A DNA stretch of 64,000 nucleotides from Wurfbainia villosa (lineage: Eukaryota; Streptophyta; Magnoliopsida; Zingiberales; Zingiberaceae): contig CM045988.1 in assembly GCA_025175895.1 (NCBI GenBank), positions 91,547,137-91,611,136 on the forward strand, in the 5' to 3' direction. Of this stretch, positions 48,462 to 61,511 are shown in pieces. Every line of letters begins with the position of its first letter. The stretch's first letter is position 1. The notes beneath the pieces were generated by a model, which was not told the DNA's origin, made no database searches, and saw nothing but the letters and a program-made list of their open reading frames with translations. The translations under genes were made by a program, and so were the position numbers.

Positions 48462-49450
48462 CTAAGCATTTTCTCTCGATTCATTTTCCTTCTGCGCTAG
48501 TAACTCCCTCAATTGATTAACCTCTTCGGTTAATTGATTTACTTCTGCTTTTGATGCGGGGGAGGATGAAGAAGAAGCACCAGAGACTCTATAGGATCGA
48601 CTCAAAGAACTGAGTCCAATTATTCTTCCACTTTGCGCTCCTCCAGTTGCTTCGAGCCATAAATTTATATTGCTAACAGAAAACAGATTCGACTGCATCA
48701 TCACTTGCACTCGAATTTCTCTGTGTAAGTTCATCATATTTCTCCTGTTTTGAAAGAAAAAAAAATTAAATACTAATATAGGAATTAAAATTTCAAAAAT
48801 TACTAACCTTCATTATTCTAGCTCTTTCTCCACTCCACGTCTTATCTTTCTTTTGAAATGTACGGGTGAAAGTGTCTATAAATAATGGCTCAGTCCTCGT
48901 CTCCTGGGCCTAAACACACAACATTACCATTTATGAATTATTGAGTATTAGATTATAAAATTATGATTTGAAAAACTCACCAATCGATGTTTATGCTTAT
49001 CGATATTGATTGAGCCTCCCATAATGTAGTAGACATAATGTCGGAATTACAATGTTGATTTTGTTTATTCTGCTCACTCCTCCGTTTGCTATCCTCAGAT
49101 CCCCAATATGCAACAATTCAATTCCAATTCTCCTCGGTTATACAATGTGACTTTTTATTTCTGGTTTTTGCACGATTGAGTATGTTTCTGATATGATCAC
49201 CATATTTTTTCTTGAAAATTCTCCTAATCTCTAGTGTTTCACTCTCCTCCCAAATAATAACCACTGCAGTAGAGAAAAATTGAATTTATTATATTAACTA
49301 ATTGAATTTATTATATTAACTATAATTTTATATACAAAATGATTTAAATAAGTTACATTGAACTCATTCCACCATAAAATTTTTATTTCTTCAGACGTGC
49401 TCGTATAAGTCATAGAAGCTCCACCCCAATGGTTATTCACTATTTTATTC
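48462..49450 (-). pseudogene. TNPA/Transposase_24-like second gene of CACTA Z
   Basis: On the minus strand, pieces of a CACTA-associated protein are visible. One around 49020-49200 contains NKKSHCITEENWN and SEDSKRRSEQNKQNQ. An end exon (48737 to 48462) contains LWLEATGGAQSGRIIGLSSL and then a Ser-rich, coiled-coil-like VNQLTEEVNQLRELL tail. Stops and intron-like gaps separate them. Such proteins accompany TNP2 and are thought to bind the subterminal motifs. Its position between TNP2 and the 3' terminus is as expected. Confidence 0.6.
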
Positions 49451-49797
49451 AACTCATAAATAACATGTACAGAATTTGTAAATCTAACATAAAATAAAAA
49501 CAAACCATGTTAGATACTTATAAAAATACATATCGTATTAAAAATTAAACATAGATAATCTAAAACTTGAATACTTACGAATCTCCATGCGGAGATATCA
49601 ACTCTCTCATATCTTCCCTCTCAACGAGTGCTTATTGTACCAGAGAAGATACATTAGCAAGTATCTATTGAGAACCAGAAGAACCTGCAACTGGAGAAGA
49701 GGCGAAGGGCATATTTCCTGTAAGAACATCAGAATGTGCAGGGGCTGAAGCAGAGGAAATCGAAGTCTGCATTATAATTTTCATCCCGGTCATGCAT

Positions 49798-50844
49798 CTA
49801 TTCGTCATCGTCATCGTCATCGTCATCCTCATCCTCTAAATTAAATTCCACGTCTTCATCCTCATTCAGTTCACTTACATCAACAACAACTACTACGCCG
49901 CTGGGATCTCGTAAAGTTAAAATATTATATTCTTCGATATGAAATGTATTACCAACTTTATCTTGTTGATACGCTATGTCTTCCCAATGTTCCTCAATTT
50001 TATTACGTACTTTTATTTTACAAACAACCCACCAATCACTTTTGTCTCGTCTCAGACTAGGATATGAAGCATAAAATACTTGAATCGCTTGTTGTGCTAA
50101 CACAAATGGTTCATACCTCTTGTATAATTTTTTATAATTTATTTCAACCAAATTAAAATGTGGATGCACCCTCATGCCTTTGATAGGGTCAAACCAATAA
50201 CACAAATAAAATAACTCGCAAATCTGATCCTGAGTACGCTACCTCTAAAATTTCATCTAGCAAGCTGTAAAATTCATTCCTTACACCTCCATCATTAGAT
50301 GACTGAACACAAACTCCACTATTCATTGTAGTTTTCCCAATTCCTTAATCTTGAGTATGAAAATTATATCCATTTATGAAATATCACCAAGTTTTCACCA
50401 TTGAGTTTGGACCCCATGACAGATGTTTTACTAGGTCTTGCTCAATGTGAGCGTGATTATCAAGAACCTAAAGTCAAATAAGTATGTGTTAAAGTCAAAA
50501 TTTATCAAATTTATTATCATATACTACTTACATATTTTTTGAACCATTGTGCAAATTCTTCATCGCAGAAACGATCAAACTCATGCTCTAAAAGCTCAGA
50601 ATATAGAGTTTCGAAAATCCTACCATAAAATTAAATATAACATGAACAATAATTTACGATATATGAAATATATAATATAACATTTATATACTCACTCAAA
50701 ATATGACGTTACTTAGAGCAGTTTAGTAAAAAATATATGTGTGGGTTGCACTCTTGACCAATTAAGTATCTACTTGTACAAGATCCACTTGGTCGACTAA
50801 GATAGTTAAAAATTGAGAATGCCCTCAAATTTGGATCAACGGGA
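49798..50844 (-). pseudogene. TNP2-like transposase of Z, C-terminal part (DUF4216)
   Basis: Continues the gene broken at 60110. The minus strand reads SPVDPNLRAFSIFNYLSRPSG, then YNFHTQD, TTMNSGVCVQSS and the DUF4216 core: CYWFDPIKGMRVHPHFNLVE, YEPFVLAQQAIQVFYASYPS and KSDWWVVCKIKVRNKIEEHW. It ends in a long Asp/Glu run at 49798. The 50205-49798 part is an intact 135-codon frame; upstream of it there are stops. The copia element was inserted between this part and the DUF4218 part. Confidence 0.83.
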
Positions 50845-50849
50845 CTCTC

Positions 50850-52656
50850 TGTTGTACTTTCCGAGCCGCAATAATCGCTTTTTACGTTGCGGAAACCTCG
50901 GAAGCCCGGCCATGGATCCGTGCGAAGATATATAAAAATAAAACATGTATGTATTTAAATACCCTAGATCTACCATAGATCTATAAGATGAGAGCATTAC
51001 CCTTATAGCGACGCCCTTCGCTTATCCCACTCGTCTAAATGCTTTGCCGAAACTCAAGAGTGTCAAGTGTACACTCCTCTATTGGTATCCACACGGACAA
51101 ATGGTGGAAAAAAACAACCTAGAGTGTGCTAGCACCCCTTGGAAGTTTCGGCCAAAGTAGAGGATTGGGAGAGAGCTTGAGAGGAAGAAGAAGATGGAGT
51201 TACTCACCAAATGAATTCCCACCATGATGAATAGTGGCCGGCCACTTCAAGTTGGGGGGTTACATGCATGCATGTAACTCCAAGAGCCAATGACTCTTGG
51301 TCTCCCTTATGAGGTGGCACCACATGATAAGTCCATAATGATGTGGAGCATCATCATTGGCCGGCCCCCATGCCATGTCACCATGACATGGTAATTGGTT
51401 AAGTCAAAATTGATCATTCATCTTCCCTCTCAAGTCAAGTCAAACTTGACCTCTTATCTCTCATGGTTGATCAAATCTAACCACTTGATTCAAGTCAATT
51501 TGATTTAATGAATCTCTATTCATTAATTTAAATTGAATCAATGAATCAAATCTAAATTAGACTCATTCAACACTTGAATGAAATTGAGTCTAACTCAATT
51601 AGTCTAATTTGGATTACTCTTAATCCAATTTGATTCATCCCATGAACCTAATCCTCATGGTTCATCATATGAACCTAATCTTCATCTAATTGTCCTTTGT
51701 GTGTGACCCTATAGGTTCTTGTAACATTGGCAATGTCCCTAAACCGATTTAGGAACATAAGCAATGAGTGATATCTAGCAACACATTATTGCTACCCAAG
51801 TTACAAGAATGTTAAGCTCCAACATCACCTTTGTGACTATTAATTGTGACTCTCACAATATGTGACAATGTCCTTCTATCCTTGACATATAGATTGACCA
51901 ATTGAGGCATAGACCGTGTCATCCTCGGTACAATCTATATCTTGAACTCCAAGTAAACTCACTCTAATCAAATGAGCTCAATATCTCATATTGACTCATT
52001 TGGGCATGGCCATGCACTTCGTGGTCTCACTCTATCAAGAATAACGACGTTACTCCTGTCATATAGGAGAGATAGATCTCATCTACATCACTCACATCCC
52101 TCCGCATAATTTGTTACATACCCAATAATCGCCTTTATAGTCCACCCATTTACAGCGACGCTTGATAAGCCAAAGTATGCAACTCCTTATGTAGGGAACC
52201 ATGGTGACTTCAGGTCTAAGGACTAATAGTCATACTAATAGCCACATGAGAAAGTATATGACACTCATAACGATCCATGATACTTTCTCATGGCGGGTCA
52301 TTCAGTATACATTCTCCAATGCATACCCATGTGTCAACTTGATATCTCATATCCATGACTTGTGAGATCAAGTCATCATGTTGACCTACATGCTAGTCTC
52401 TACACATTAACATTGTCCCTTAATGTTAATACTTGACTAGGAATGATTAAGAGTAGTGTTCTCTATATCATCTCATTATCGATTCAACCAATCGATTGAT
52501 ATAGATAAGAACCTTCTACTCAAGAACGTTATTATACTTAGTTATTTGGCACTAATACAAGTAAATATAATAACCATGCCTTTATAAATAGGAATATAAT
52601 ACAATAAAATCCATACAACAATCATCACATGATTGACTCTAGGGCTTTCACTAACA
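50850..52656 (-). repeat. 3' LTR of the long-LTR copia element
   Basis: 1807 bp; homologous to 58332-60104 and to the solo LTR at 40126-48383. Confidence 0.94.
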
Positions 52657-52676
52657 ATCTCCCACTAGCACTAGTG

Positions 52677-55600
52677 TCAATCACCATAGTACCTAATACT
52701 CAATGACCTAGTGTGACCATCATACTTTTTCTGTGCCAAAGCCTTGGTCAAGGGATCTGAGATGTTAGCCTCTGTGGGTACTCTGCAAATCTTCACATCT
52801 CCTCTATCAATAATCTCTCGAATGAGATAGAAGCGCCGTATTATGTGTTTGGTCCGCTGGTGTGAGCGAGGTTCCTTAGCCTGTGCAATCGCTCCATTGT
52901 TGTCACAATAGAGCTCTATGGGATCTGCTATGCTAGGAACCACCCCAAGCTCAGTAATGAACTTGCGGATCCAAACTGCCTCCTTTGTTGCCTCAGATGC
53001 AACGATATACTCGGCTTCTGTTGTAGAATCAACAACTGTATCCTGCTTCGAACTCTTCCAGCTCACAGCGCCACCATTCAAGCAAAACACGAATCCTGAC
53101 TGCAATTTATAATCATCCTGATCAGTTTGAAAGATTGCATCGTTGTAACCCTTTACAGCTAGCTCCTCATCGCCTCCAAATATCAAGAAATATTCTTTAG
53201 TCCTTCTCAAGTACTTAAGAATATTCTTGACTGCTATCCAGTGACGCTCACCTGGATCTGACTGGTATCTACTCGTCATGCTCAAAGCATACGAGACATC
53301 AGGATGAGTACACAACATGACGTACATGAAAGATCCTATAGCATATGCGTAAGAGATCTTATCCATGCGGTCTCTCTCCTCTCTAGAAGAGGGACTTTGA
53401 GTCTTCGAAAGACTCACACCATGTGACATCGGCAGAAGTCCCTTCTTTGAATTTTGCATGGCAAACCGTAGTAATACCATGTCAATGTATGTACTCTGAC
53501 TTAGGCCAAGCAATCTCTTAGATCTATCTCTATAGATCTTGATGCCTAGAATACAGGCTGCTTCACCTAAGTCCTTCATTGAGAAGCACATCCCCAGCCA
53601 AATCTTCACAGACTGTAGCGAAGGGATGTCATTCCCAATGAGTAGTATGTCATCCACATACAATATAAGGAAGACAATTGTGTTCCCATTAATCCTCTTG
53701 TAGACACAGGGTTTATCTTCATTCTCGATGAAACCAAACTGTTTGATCGCATCATCGAATCGAAGATTCTATCTCCGAAAAGCTTGATTTAGCCCATAAA
53801 TAGACCTTTGCAGCTTGCATACTTTCCCAGTATGCTGTGGATCTACAAAACCCTCAAGTTGTGTCATGTACACATCCTCGAGTAAGTTTCCATTCAGAAA
53901 TGTGGTTTTGACATCCATCTGCCAGATCTCATAATCGTGGTATGCTGCAATAACAAGCATGATCCGAATGGACTTAAACATCGCCACTGGAGAAAAGGTT
54001 TCATCATAGTCAATACCATGAATTTGCTTGAAACCTTTAGCCACCAGTCGGCCCTTATAGGTATGCGTAAGTTCATCCATGTCAGTCTTTCTCTTAAAGA
54101 CCCACTTACACCCAATGGGTTTGACCCCTTCAGGTGGATCAACCAAAGTCCATACTTGGTTGGTGTACATGAATTCCATCTCGGATCTCATGGCCTCTAG
54201 CCAATTCTCAGAGTCTGGGATCATCACAGCTTCCTGATAGGAGGTAGGCTCATTCTCAATGAGCATAACGTCATCATGGTCAGACAAGAGAAATGAGTAT
54301 CTCTCAGACTGACGACATACCTTATCAGACCTGCGAAGAGGTAGGTCTACCTGAACAGTTGGTTGTTCCACAACTCTTTGTGCAACAATCTCATCACCCA
54401 CAATACTTTGTGGTTCCTGTTCAACCTCCATCAATACCTCAGTGCTATGGTCCTTCTCTTGAATTTCTTCAAGATCGAACATACTCCCACTAGTTTTTCT
54501 AGAAACAAAATCCCTTTCTAGAAAAACTCCAGTCTTTGCCACAAACACTTTATGCTGACTGAGAATGTAGAAGTAATATCCCTTCGTGTCCTTGTGATAT
54601 CCAACAAAATAGCACTTATCGGATTTGGGTCCCAGTTTGTCTGAGACTTGACGTCGAACGTAAGCCTCACAACCTCAAATCCTCATAAAAGACATCTTGA
54701 GATTTTCCCCTGTCCATATCATTTATGGTTTCTTTATCACAACCTTGGATGGTAAGGGTTGAAGAGGCATTTGTGTCTAGAGCATATCCCCAAAAGGATA
54801 TAGGAAGATCTGTGTGACTCATCATAGATCGTATCATATCTAATAGGGTACGATTCCTCTTTTCAGACACACCATTCCACTGTGGTGTTCCAGGAGGAGT
54901 GAGTTGGGATAGAATCTCACACTCAGCTAGATAGTCATGAAACTCATGGCTAAGGTATTCACCACCTCGATCTGATCGAAGTATCTTAATACTCTTGCCA
55001 AGCTGATTTTGTACTTCATTCTTGAATTCTTTGAACTTTTCAAAGGATTCTGATTTATGTGTCATGAGATACACATAACCATATCTACTAAAGTCATCAG
55101 TAAATGTAATGAAGTACCTATAACCACCTCTAGCAGCAACATTGAAAGGGTCACATACATCACTATGTATAAGTCCTAATAAGTCTGTTGCTCTTTCGCT
55201 GTGTCCACTAAAGAGAGTTTTGGTCATCTTGCCTAAAAGGAAAGACTTACATATCTCATATGATTCAAAATCAAATTAGCCTAGCAGCCCATCCTTATGG
55301 AGCTGAGATAAGCGACTCTCATTTATATCACCTAAGCGACAATGCCAGAGATAGGTTTGGTTCAACTCATTTGACTTGAACCTTTTGGTACTTATGTTAT
55401 AGATAGGGCTCTCTAAGTCTAGAAAGTAGAGTCCGTTCATTAGAGGTGCACTACAATAGAACATATCATTTAAATAAACTGAACAACATTTGTTCTTTAT
55501 TATAAATGTAAATCCTTTCTTGTCCAAACAAGAAACTGAAATTATGTTCTTAGTCAAAGCAGGCACATAACAACATTCATCTAATTCTAGTACAAGCCTA

Positions 55601-56616
55601 GAGGGCAGAGATAGATCATAAGTTCCTACAGCAACAACAGCAACCCTTGCTCCATTGCCTACTCGTAGGTCCACCTCGCCCTTTGTTAATGCCCTACTAT
55701 TTCTCAGTGCCTGCACATTGGTACAAATGTGAGATGCACATTCGGTATCTAATACCCATGATGAAGAAATAGATAGATTGACTTCTATAACATTTATACA
55801 TGAAGTAGAAGTCTTACTTCTCTTCTTCTTAAGATCTTCCAGGTATGCTTTGCAGTTATGCTTCTAGTGTCCAGCTTCCTTGCAGTGGAAGCAAGCCCCT
55901 TCTTTGGCCACCCCTCCTTTGGGTTTGATTCTTTGTCTTTGCCCTTGGCAGGACTTTCCCTTGCCTTTAGGCTTGCCCTTGCCTTTCTTCTTTTGCACCA
56001 TCAAAATGGTGATTTTCCCTTCTTAAGGTTGAGCTCGTGATTCTCAACATCTTTGAGCATCTCGGCGATGGCTTATCAATTTCATTCATATTGTAATTCA
56101 TGACAAATTGATTGTAGCTTTGTGGCAAAGCGAAAGATCAAGTCGTGGGAGCTCTTGGCCAAGGGGAATCCCAATCTGTAGGTTTTCTACATACCCAATC
56201 ATCTTGAGTACATATGGACCTACGGGAGTCCCATCTTGCATTTTGGGCTGAAACAATGCCTTAGATACTTCATATCTCTTGTGTCTTGCTTGTCCTTGAT
56301 ATAGTTGACGAAGATGTTCAACCATATCATAAGCATTCATGAACTCGTGTTGCTTCTGAAGCTCAGAGTTCATGGTCACGAGCATGAGACATGACACATC
56401 TAATGCATCATCTTGATGCTTCTTATAAGCATCTTTGTTAGCTCGCGAGGCAGTGGCAGGAGGTGCCTCTGGAATGGGCTGTTCTAGAATGTACAGTTTC
56501 CTTTCTTGGGTGAGAACGATTCTCAGGTTCCTGTACCAGTCCAAGAAATTAGCTCCATTGAGCTTGTCCTTCTCAAGGACAGAACGCAGGGAGAAAGTGT
56601 TCGTGTTTGTCGACAT
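52677..56616 (-). pseudogene. Copia gag-pol polyprotein, multiply interrupted
   Basis: The ATG at 56616 (MSTNTNTFSLRSVLEKDKL) opens a gag domain running to 56098. A zinc knuckle near 55870 (CFHCKEAGH) has TAG where a Trp is usual. The protease motif near 55765 reads DTECASHI, so the catalytic D-T-G has Glu for Gly. Next come a pre-integrase segment (LWHCRLGDINESRL), integrase (HSDVCDPF, SDRGGEYL, NGVSEKRNRT) broken after 54780, and reverse transcriptase from 54548 (GCKWVFKRK, QMDVKTTFLNGNL, YVDDILLIGND at 53663). RNase H (VSWKSSKQDTVVDSTTEAEY, YCDNNGAIAQAKEPRSHQRT) ends with TGA at 52677. Stops and shifts occur at several junctions. Autonomous function is not expected. Confidence 0.93.
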
Positions 56617-57433
56617 AGTAATCTACAACATACACAATACAGAAAATTAATATCATATTCCTTTTATCATTTAATTAGGCCTTTAATCAAATGATGCTCC
56701 CACTGAATTATAGAAATTTTGTAGAATCGAGTTATGGATGTGGTCAAACCACATTACTAGATTCATACAAATATGCTATAATTTTTGTGGGACAAGATTC
56801 ACATCATACTAAGCTTTGAGTTAGCTTTGGATAAATCGCCCAAGACTTAGTATGATCGGTGGGTAATACATTACCGATTACATCTCTATGAAACTCTTGT
56901 TTATAGGATCAAGACCCACATTTACAAAAGACCTTGAGTTAGCTTTGGCTAAATTGCCCAAGATTTAGTGTAAATGCGATCTTATCCTATCTTTCCAACG
57001 GTTGGAATATGCCTATAGTTCTACTCGATCCAATTGAGTTAACTAGTTTTACTCAATTTAATTGAGTTTACTCTAACCCAAGCCGTGATAGGCGGACCAA
57101 GATTGTCCCTCCGCACCCTACCAAGATAATATGTGTTGCTCTGCTTTGACAGATTCAACAACTACAAATGATCGATGTAGTGATGGGTATCAAGGACTTG
57201 GTAGGCATTTTCGAGTTGATTCGATTAAGATCTAATCTAATCGTGAATGTGTATCATATACGCATCAAGGCCTTTATTATCCTATACTATCATGCATCAC
57301 ATACATACAAGCATTATTCTAGCATGCATCATATACATACAAGAAAAATATCCTAGCATGCATCATATACATACAAGCATCATTCTACTAGCATGCATCA
57401 CATACATACAAGCATAAACAAATATATATATAT

Positions 57434-57511
<78 letters not shown>

Positions 57512-58319
57512 TAAAATTAATTGTGATGTGGTCATAGCCCTACCACAATCTTCTCAAGCCAATGAGAAGATCGGACAATCAACCTAGGGTTAGCGGCTTC
57601 TCCAAGCGCTTCCTTTGACCGCCATGTGTCGTCGGCACCCTTCTCGTAACTTCGTCTACAAGTGGACTTTCCACCGCTCTATTTTGTACATTACAAATAT
57701 GAAACTTGAGTTACATTCGAGTCTAAAACTATTTACAACTAGAATTTTAAAAGAAGAGGCACGACGCGCAGGTCGCATTCCTTATACAACATGCGCAACC
57801 ATAAAAACGGCACGCAGGTCGTATTATGAATTACAACACATTATTATCCAATCATATTGGGGTTCTTGGGCCATGACCATCACAGAATTATACATAATAC
57901 TAAATTATGTATTTTACAGAAAATTTCTATAATTTCTTCTTTTTTTTTCAATTTTATGAGTCACCTCTCCGTAACGGTCCCGCTAGGCGGTTTCCGAGCG
58001 CGATCGCGGGACAAGGCCCCTTTCGGGGATAGGGGCAACGCCCCTACTCGCAAAAATAAACTTTGCGAGTATCCCTACTAGATCTTACAACGACTTAAGT
58101 CGCTGTCCCAAAAACCTAAAGCGAGAACTCGTCGTTTCAGAGAGTTTTTCTCAGCGGTTGAAACCTACAAGTGTCCCAACACTTGTTGCTTCGACTCTTC
58201 GAGAAAAATACCCAAAAATTCTATAAAAATAGGAAATTTACAGAAATTTAAAAATCTGTAATTTTTATATCTAATACAAAAACTATAAATATGAAACACA
58301 TACATGCTTCGCACGTGAC
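56617..58319 (-). other. Long leader of the long-LTR copia element
   Basis: About 1.7 kb between the primer site and gag. It contains repeated ACATACAAGCAT phrases (57290-57420), a long TA microsatellite and no recognised coding. Confidence 0.6.
57422..57513. repeat. (AT)n microsatellite
   Basis: About 90 bp of nearly pure TA dinucleotides with two or three interruptions, inside the leader of the copia element. Confidence 0.97.
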
Positions 58320-58331
58320 TTTGATACCCTT
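58320..58331 (-). other. Degenerate primer-binding site of the long-LTR copia element
   Basis: The minus strand reads AAAGGGTATCAAAGTC directly after the 5' LTR; GGGTATCAAAGT is close to the standard TGGTATCAGAGC. Confidence 0.7.
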
Positions 58332-60104
58332 TATTGTACTTTTAGAGCACAAGACCGGTTTTGCGTTCTCTCGGAAACCCGATCACAGATCCATGTGAAG
58401 ATATATAAAAACAAAACATGTATGTGTTTAAATACCCTAGATCTACCTTAGATCTACAAGATGAGAGCATTACCCTCGTAGCGACGCCCTTCGCTTATCC
58501 CGCTCGTCTAAATGTTTTGCCGGAACTCAAGAGTGTCAAGTGTACACTCCTCTATTGGTATCCACACGAACAAATGGTGGAAAAAAATAACCTAGAGTGT
58601 GCTAGCACCCCTTGGAAGTTTCAGCCAAAGTAGAGGATTGGGAGAGAGCTTGAGAGGAAGAAGATCCAAGGAAGAAGAAGATGGAGTTACTCACCAAATG
58701 AATTCCCACCATGATGAATAGTGGCCGGACACTTCAAGTTGGGGGGTTACATGCATGCATGTAACTCCAAGAGCCAATGGCTCTTGGTCTCCCTCATGAG
58801 GTGGCACCACATGATAAGTCCATGATGATGTGGAGCATCATCATTGGCCGACCCCCATACCATGTCACCATGACATGGCAATTGGTCAAGTCAAAATTGA
58901 CCATTCATCTTCCCTCTCAAATCAAGTCAAACTTGACCTCTTATCTCTCATGGTTGATCAAATCTAACCACTTGATTCAAGTCAATTTGATTTAATGAAT
59001 CTCTATTCATTAATTTAAATTGACTCAATGAATCAAATCTAAATTAGACTCATTCAACACTTGAATTAAATTGAGTCTAACTCAATTAGTCTAATTTGAA
59101 TTACTCTTAATCTAATTTGGTTCATCATATGAACCTAATCTCCATCTAATTGGCCTTTGTGTGTGACCCTATAGGTTCTTGTAACGTTGGCAATGTCCCT
59201 AAACCGATTTAGAAACATAATCAATGAGCGGTATCTAGCAACACATCATTGCTACCCAAGTTACAAGAATGTTGAGCTCCAACATTATCTTTGTGACTCT
59301 CACAATATGTGACAATGTCCCTCTATCCTTGACATCTAGATTGACCAATTGAGGCATAGACCGTGTCATCTTCGGTACAATCTATATCTTGAACTCCAAG
59401 TAAACTCACTCTAATCAAATGAGCTCAATATCTCATATTGACTTATTTGGGCATGACCATGTACTTCGTGGTCTCACTCTATCAAGAATAACGATATCAC
59501 TCCCGTCATATAAGAGGGATAAATCTCATCTACATCACTCACATCCCTCCGCATAATTTGTTGCATACCCGATCGCCTTTATAGTCCACCCATTTATGGG
59601 TGACGTTTGACAAAGCCAAAGTATGCAACTCCTTATGTAAGGAACCATGATGACTTCAGGTCCAAGAACTAATAGTCATACTAATAGTCACATGAGAAAG
59701 TATATGACACTCATATAACAATCCATGATACTTTCTCATGGCGGGCCATTCAGTATATATTCTCCAATGCATACCCATGTGTCAACTTGATATCTCATAT
59801 CCATGACTTGTGAGATCAAATCATCGTGTTGACCTACATGCTAGTCTCTACGCATTAACATTGTCCCTGAATGTTAATACTTGACTAGGAATGATTAAGA
59901 GTAGTGTTCTCTATATCATCTCATTATCGATTCAACCAATCGATTGATATAGATAAGAACCTTCTACTCAAGGACGTTATTATACTTAGTTATTTGGCAC
60001 CAATACAAGTAAATATAATAACCATGCCTTTATAAATAGGAATATGATACAATAAAGTCCATACAACAATCATCACATGATTAGCTCTAGGCCTTTCACT
60101 AACA
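58332..60104 (-). repeat. 5' LTR of the long-LTR copia element
   Basis: 1773 bp. Diverged from the 3' LTR mainly at its inner end (58332-58385) and by small indels elsewhere. Confidence 0.92.
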
Positions 60105-60109
60105 CTCTC

Positions 60110-61500
60110 ATCGTTTCTTCTTGCTTTCCGACTCTTGCATTGGACGTGAGGCTCAAAATAATATGATGCAAAAGTTGCAACTTCCTCCACAATATATGAA
60201 TTAACAATAGAAGCTTCAACATGAGCCTTATTTTTCACTTTTTTTTTCAAGTGATAGAGGAATCTAAGAGTAATACAATAAAATATATTAGAAAATAAAT
60301 TATACTAAATTTGATCAAATGAAATAACAATGATAAAAAAAAGCAAAAAATTCACCTTTCAAACGGATACATCCATCTAAATTGAACAAGACCTCCAACT
60401 TTAGCCTCATATGACAAGTGAACCAAAAGATGTTCCATGGAATCAAAAAACGTTGGTGAAAATATTCTTTCTAAGTTACACAAAATGATCGGAATGTCTC
60501 TCTCTAATGTCTCGATGTGTGAATGACTCAATACTGTCGAGTAAATATCATGAAGGAAAATGCTTAATTCTATAATTGCAACCCAGACAAAATTTGGTAA
60601 CAGTTCCTTCAAATCAATAGGAATTAGTTTTTTCATGAATATATGACCGTCATGACTTTTCAAACTAATCAATTTGCATTCCTTCAAATCGACACATCTA
60701 CCAAGATTAGAGACATAACCATCAGAAAATCTCAATGATTTTAACCATTCACAAATAATCCATCTCTGATCTTTATTCAATGTATACACTGCTTTTGGTT
60801 TTGGTCCCCTACTATTTTCATCAACATCAAGGGCGGGTCGTTTACAGATGAGACGCATATCTTTTCTTACATTTAGATTACCTTTTATTTTTCCAGTAAT
60901 ATCCATCACCGTATTTATCATATTATCAAAAACATTCTTCTCAATATGTATTAAATCAAGATTGTGATGAATCAAATTACTCTGTCAATACGGTAAATCC
61001 CAAAATATACTCTGTTTAGTCCATTTATGTATAATTTCATAGTCATATGTTGTAACATTTGGTTCTTCAATAACAGATGGAAAGTTAAGCACTCTATGTC
61101 ATAAAAATTGACCGGTGAATTTCAACGGTGGAGGTGTTCTTTCAATTCTATTCTTAGTGAATTCTTCTTTATTTCTTCTGAATTTATGATTTTGCGGTAA
61201 AAATTGTCTATGACAATCAAAATAACTCAGTTTCTTTCCGTGTTTCTATCTAAATGACTTTGATCTCTACATACATATTGAACATCCTAAAATCCCTACG
61301 GTACTCTAGCCCGATAACATACCATAATCAAGAAAATCATTTACGGTCCAAAGAAGCGCAGCTCTCATTGTGAACATCTGATTAGTATGAACATCATATG
61401 TAGAAACACCCTCGTCCCATAGTTGGTTCAACTCGACAATCAACGATTGCATATAAACATCTATTAACTTCTTTGGATTATGAGGGTCAGACACAATCAA
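60110..61500 (-). pseudogene. TNP2-like transposase of Z, Transposase_21 and DUF4218 parts
   Basis: From 61500 on the minus strand a Transposase_21 segment reads SDPHNPKKLIDVYMQSLIVE, then MRAALLWTVNDFLDYGMLSG. After a degenerate gap, 60975-60352 reads HIEKNVFDNMINTVMD and KLIPIDLKELLPNFVW, then the DUF4218 core IFSPTFFDSMEHLLVHLSYE, followed by RWMYPFER. An intron with GT-AG ends fits 60355-60264; the next exon reads KVKNKAHVEASIVNSYIVEE and FEPHVQCKSRKARRNDE, where the copia target duplication begins. The N-terminus is missing because Z is truncated at about 61511. Confidence 0.87.
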
Positions 61501-61511
61501 TGTTAAACACC

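Larger units (their letters stand above)
50850..60104 (-). mobile_element. Full-length Ty1/copia element with 1.8-kb LTRs, coding region decayed
   Basis: 9255 bp with target duplication CTCTC (50845-50849 and 60105-60109). LTRs of 1807 and 1773 bp start TGTTAGTG on the minus strand. A purine-rich tract (GTGGGAGAT) abuts the 3' LTR, and a degenerate Met tRNA primer site follows the 5' LTR. Domain order is copia. Long LTRs and the RNase H region resemble the Angela/Tork branch, which is an inference. It is inserted in the TNP2 gene of element Z. Confidence 0.95.
38971..61511 (-). mobile_element. CACTA element Z, inverted, nested in X, 5' end missing
   Basis: The left terminus CACTACAAAAATAAGAG at 38971 is preceded by ATG and followed by about 800 bp of GGCGACGAA/TTCGTCGCC motifs. 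The coding order on the minus strand is TNP2 (61500 to 49798, interrupted) then a TNPA-like gene (about 49450 to 48462), ending toward 38971. On the right, Z breaks off inside its TNP2 gene at about 61511, abutting the TNPA-like tail of X, so a deletion took its 5' end together with the middle of X. Without guests Z is about 5 kb. It hosts a solo LTR and a full copia element. Confidence 0.75.

Noticed and set aside
57393..57587. Tyr/Ile repeat frame
   Set aside because: Translation of a (TA)n microsatellite.
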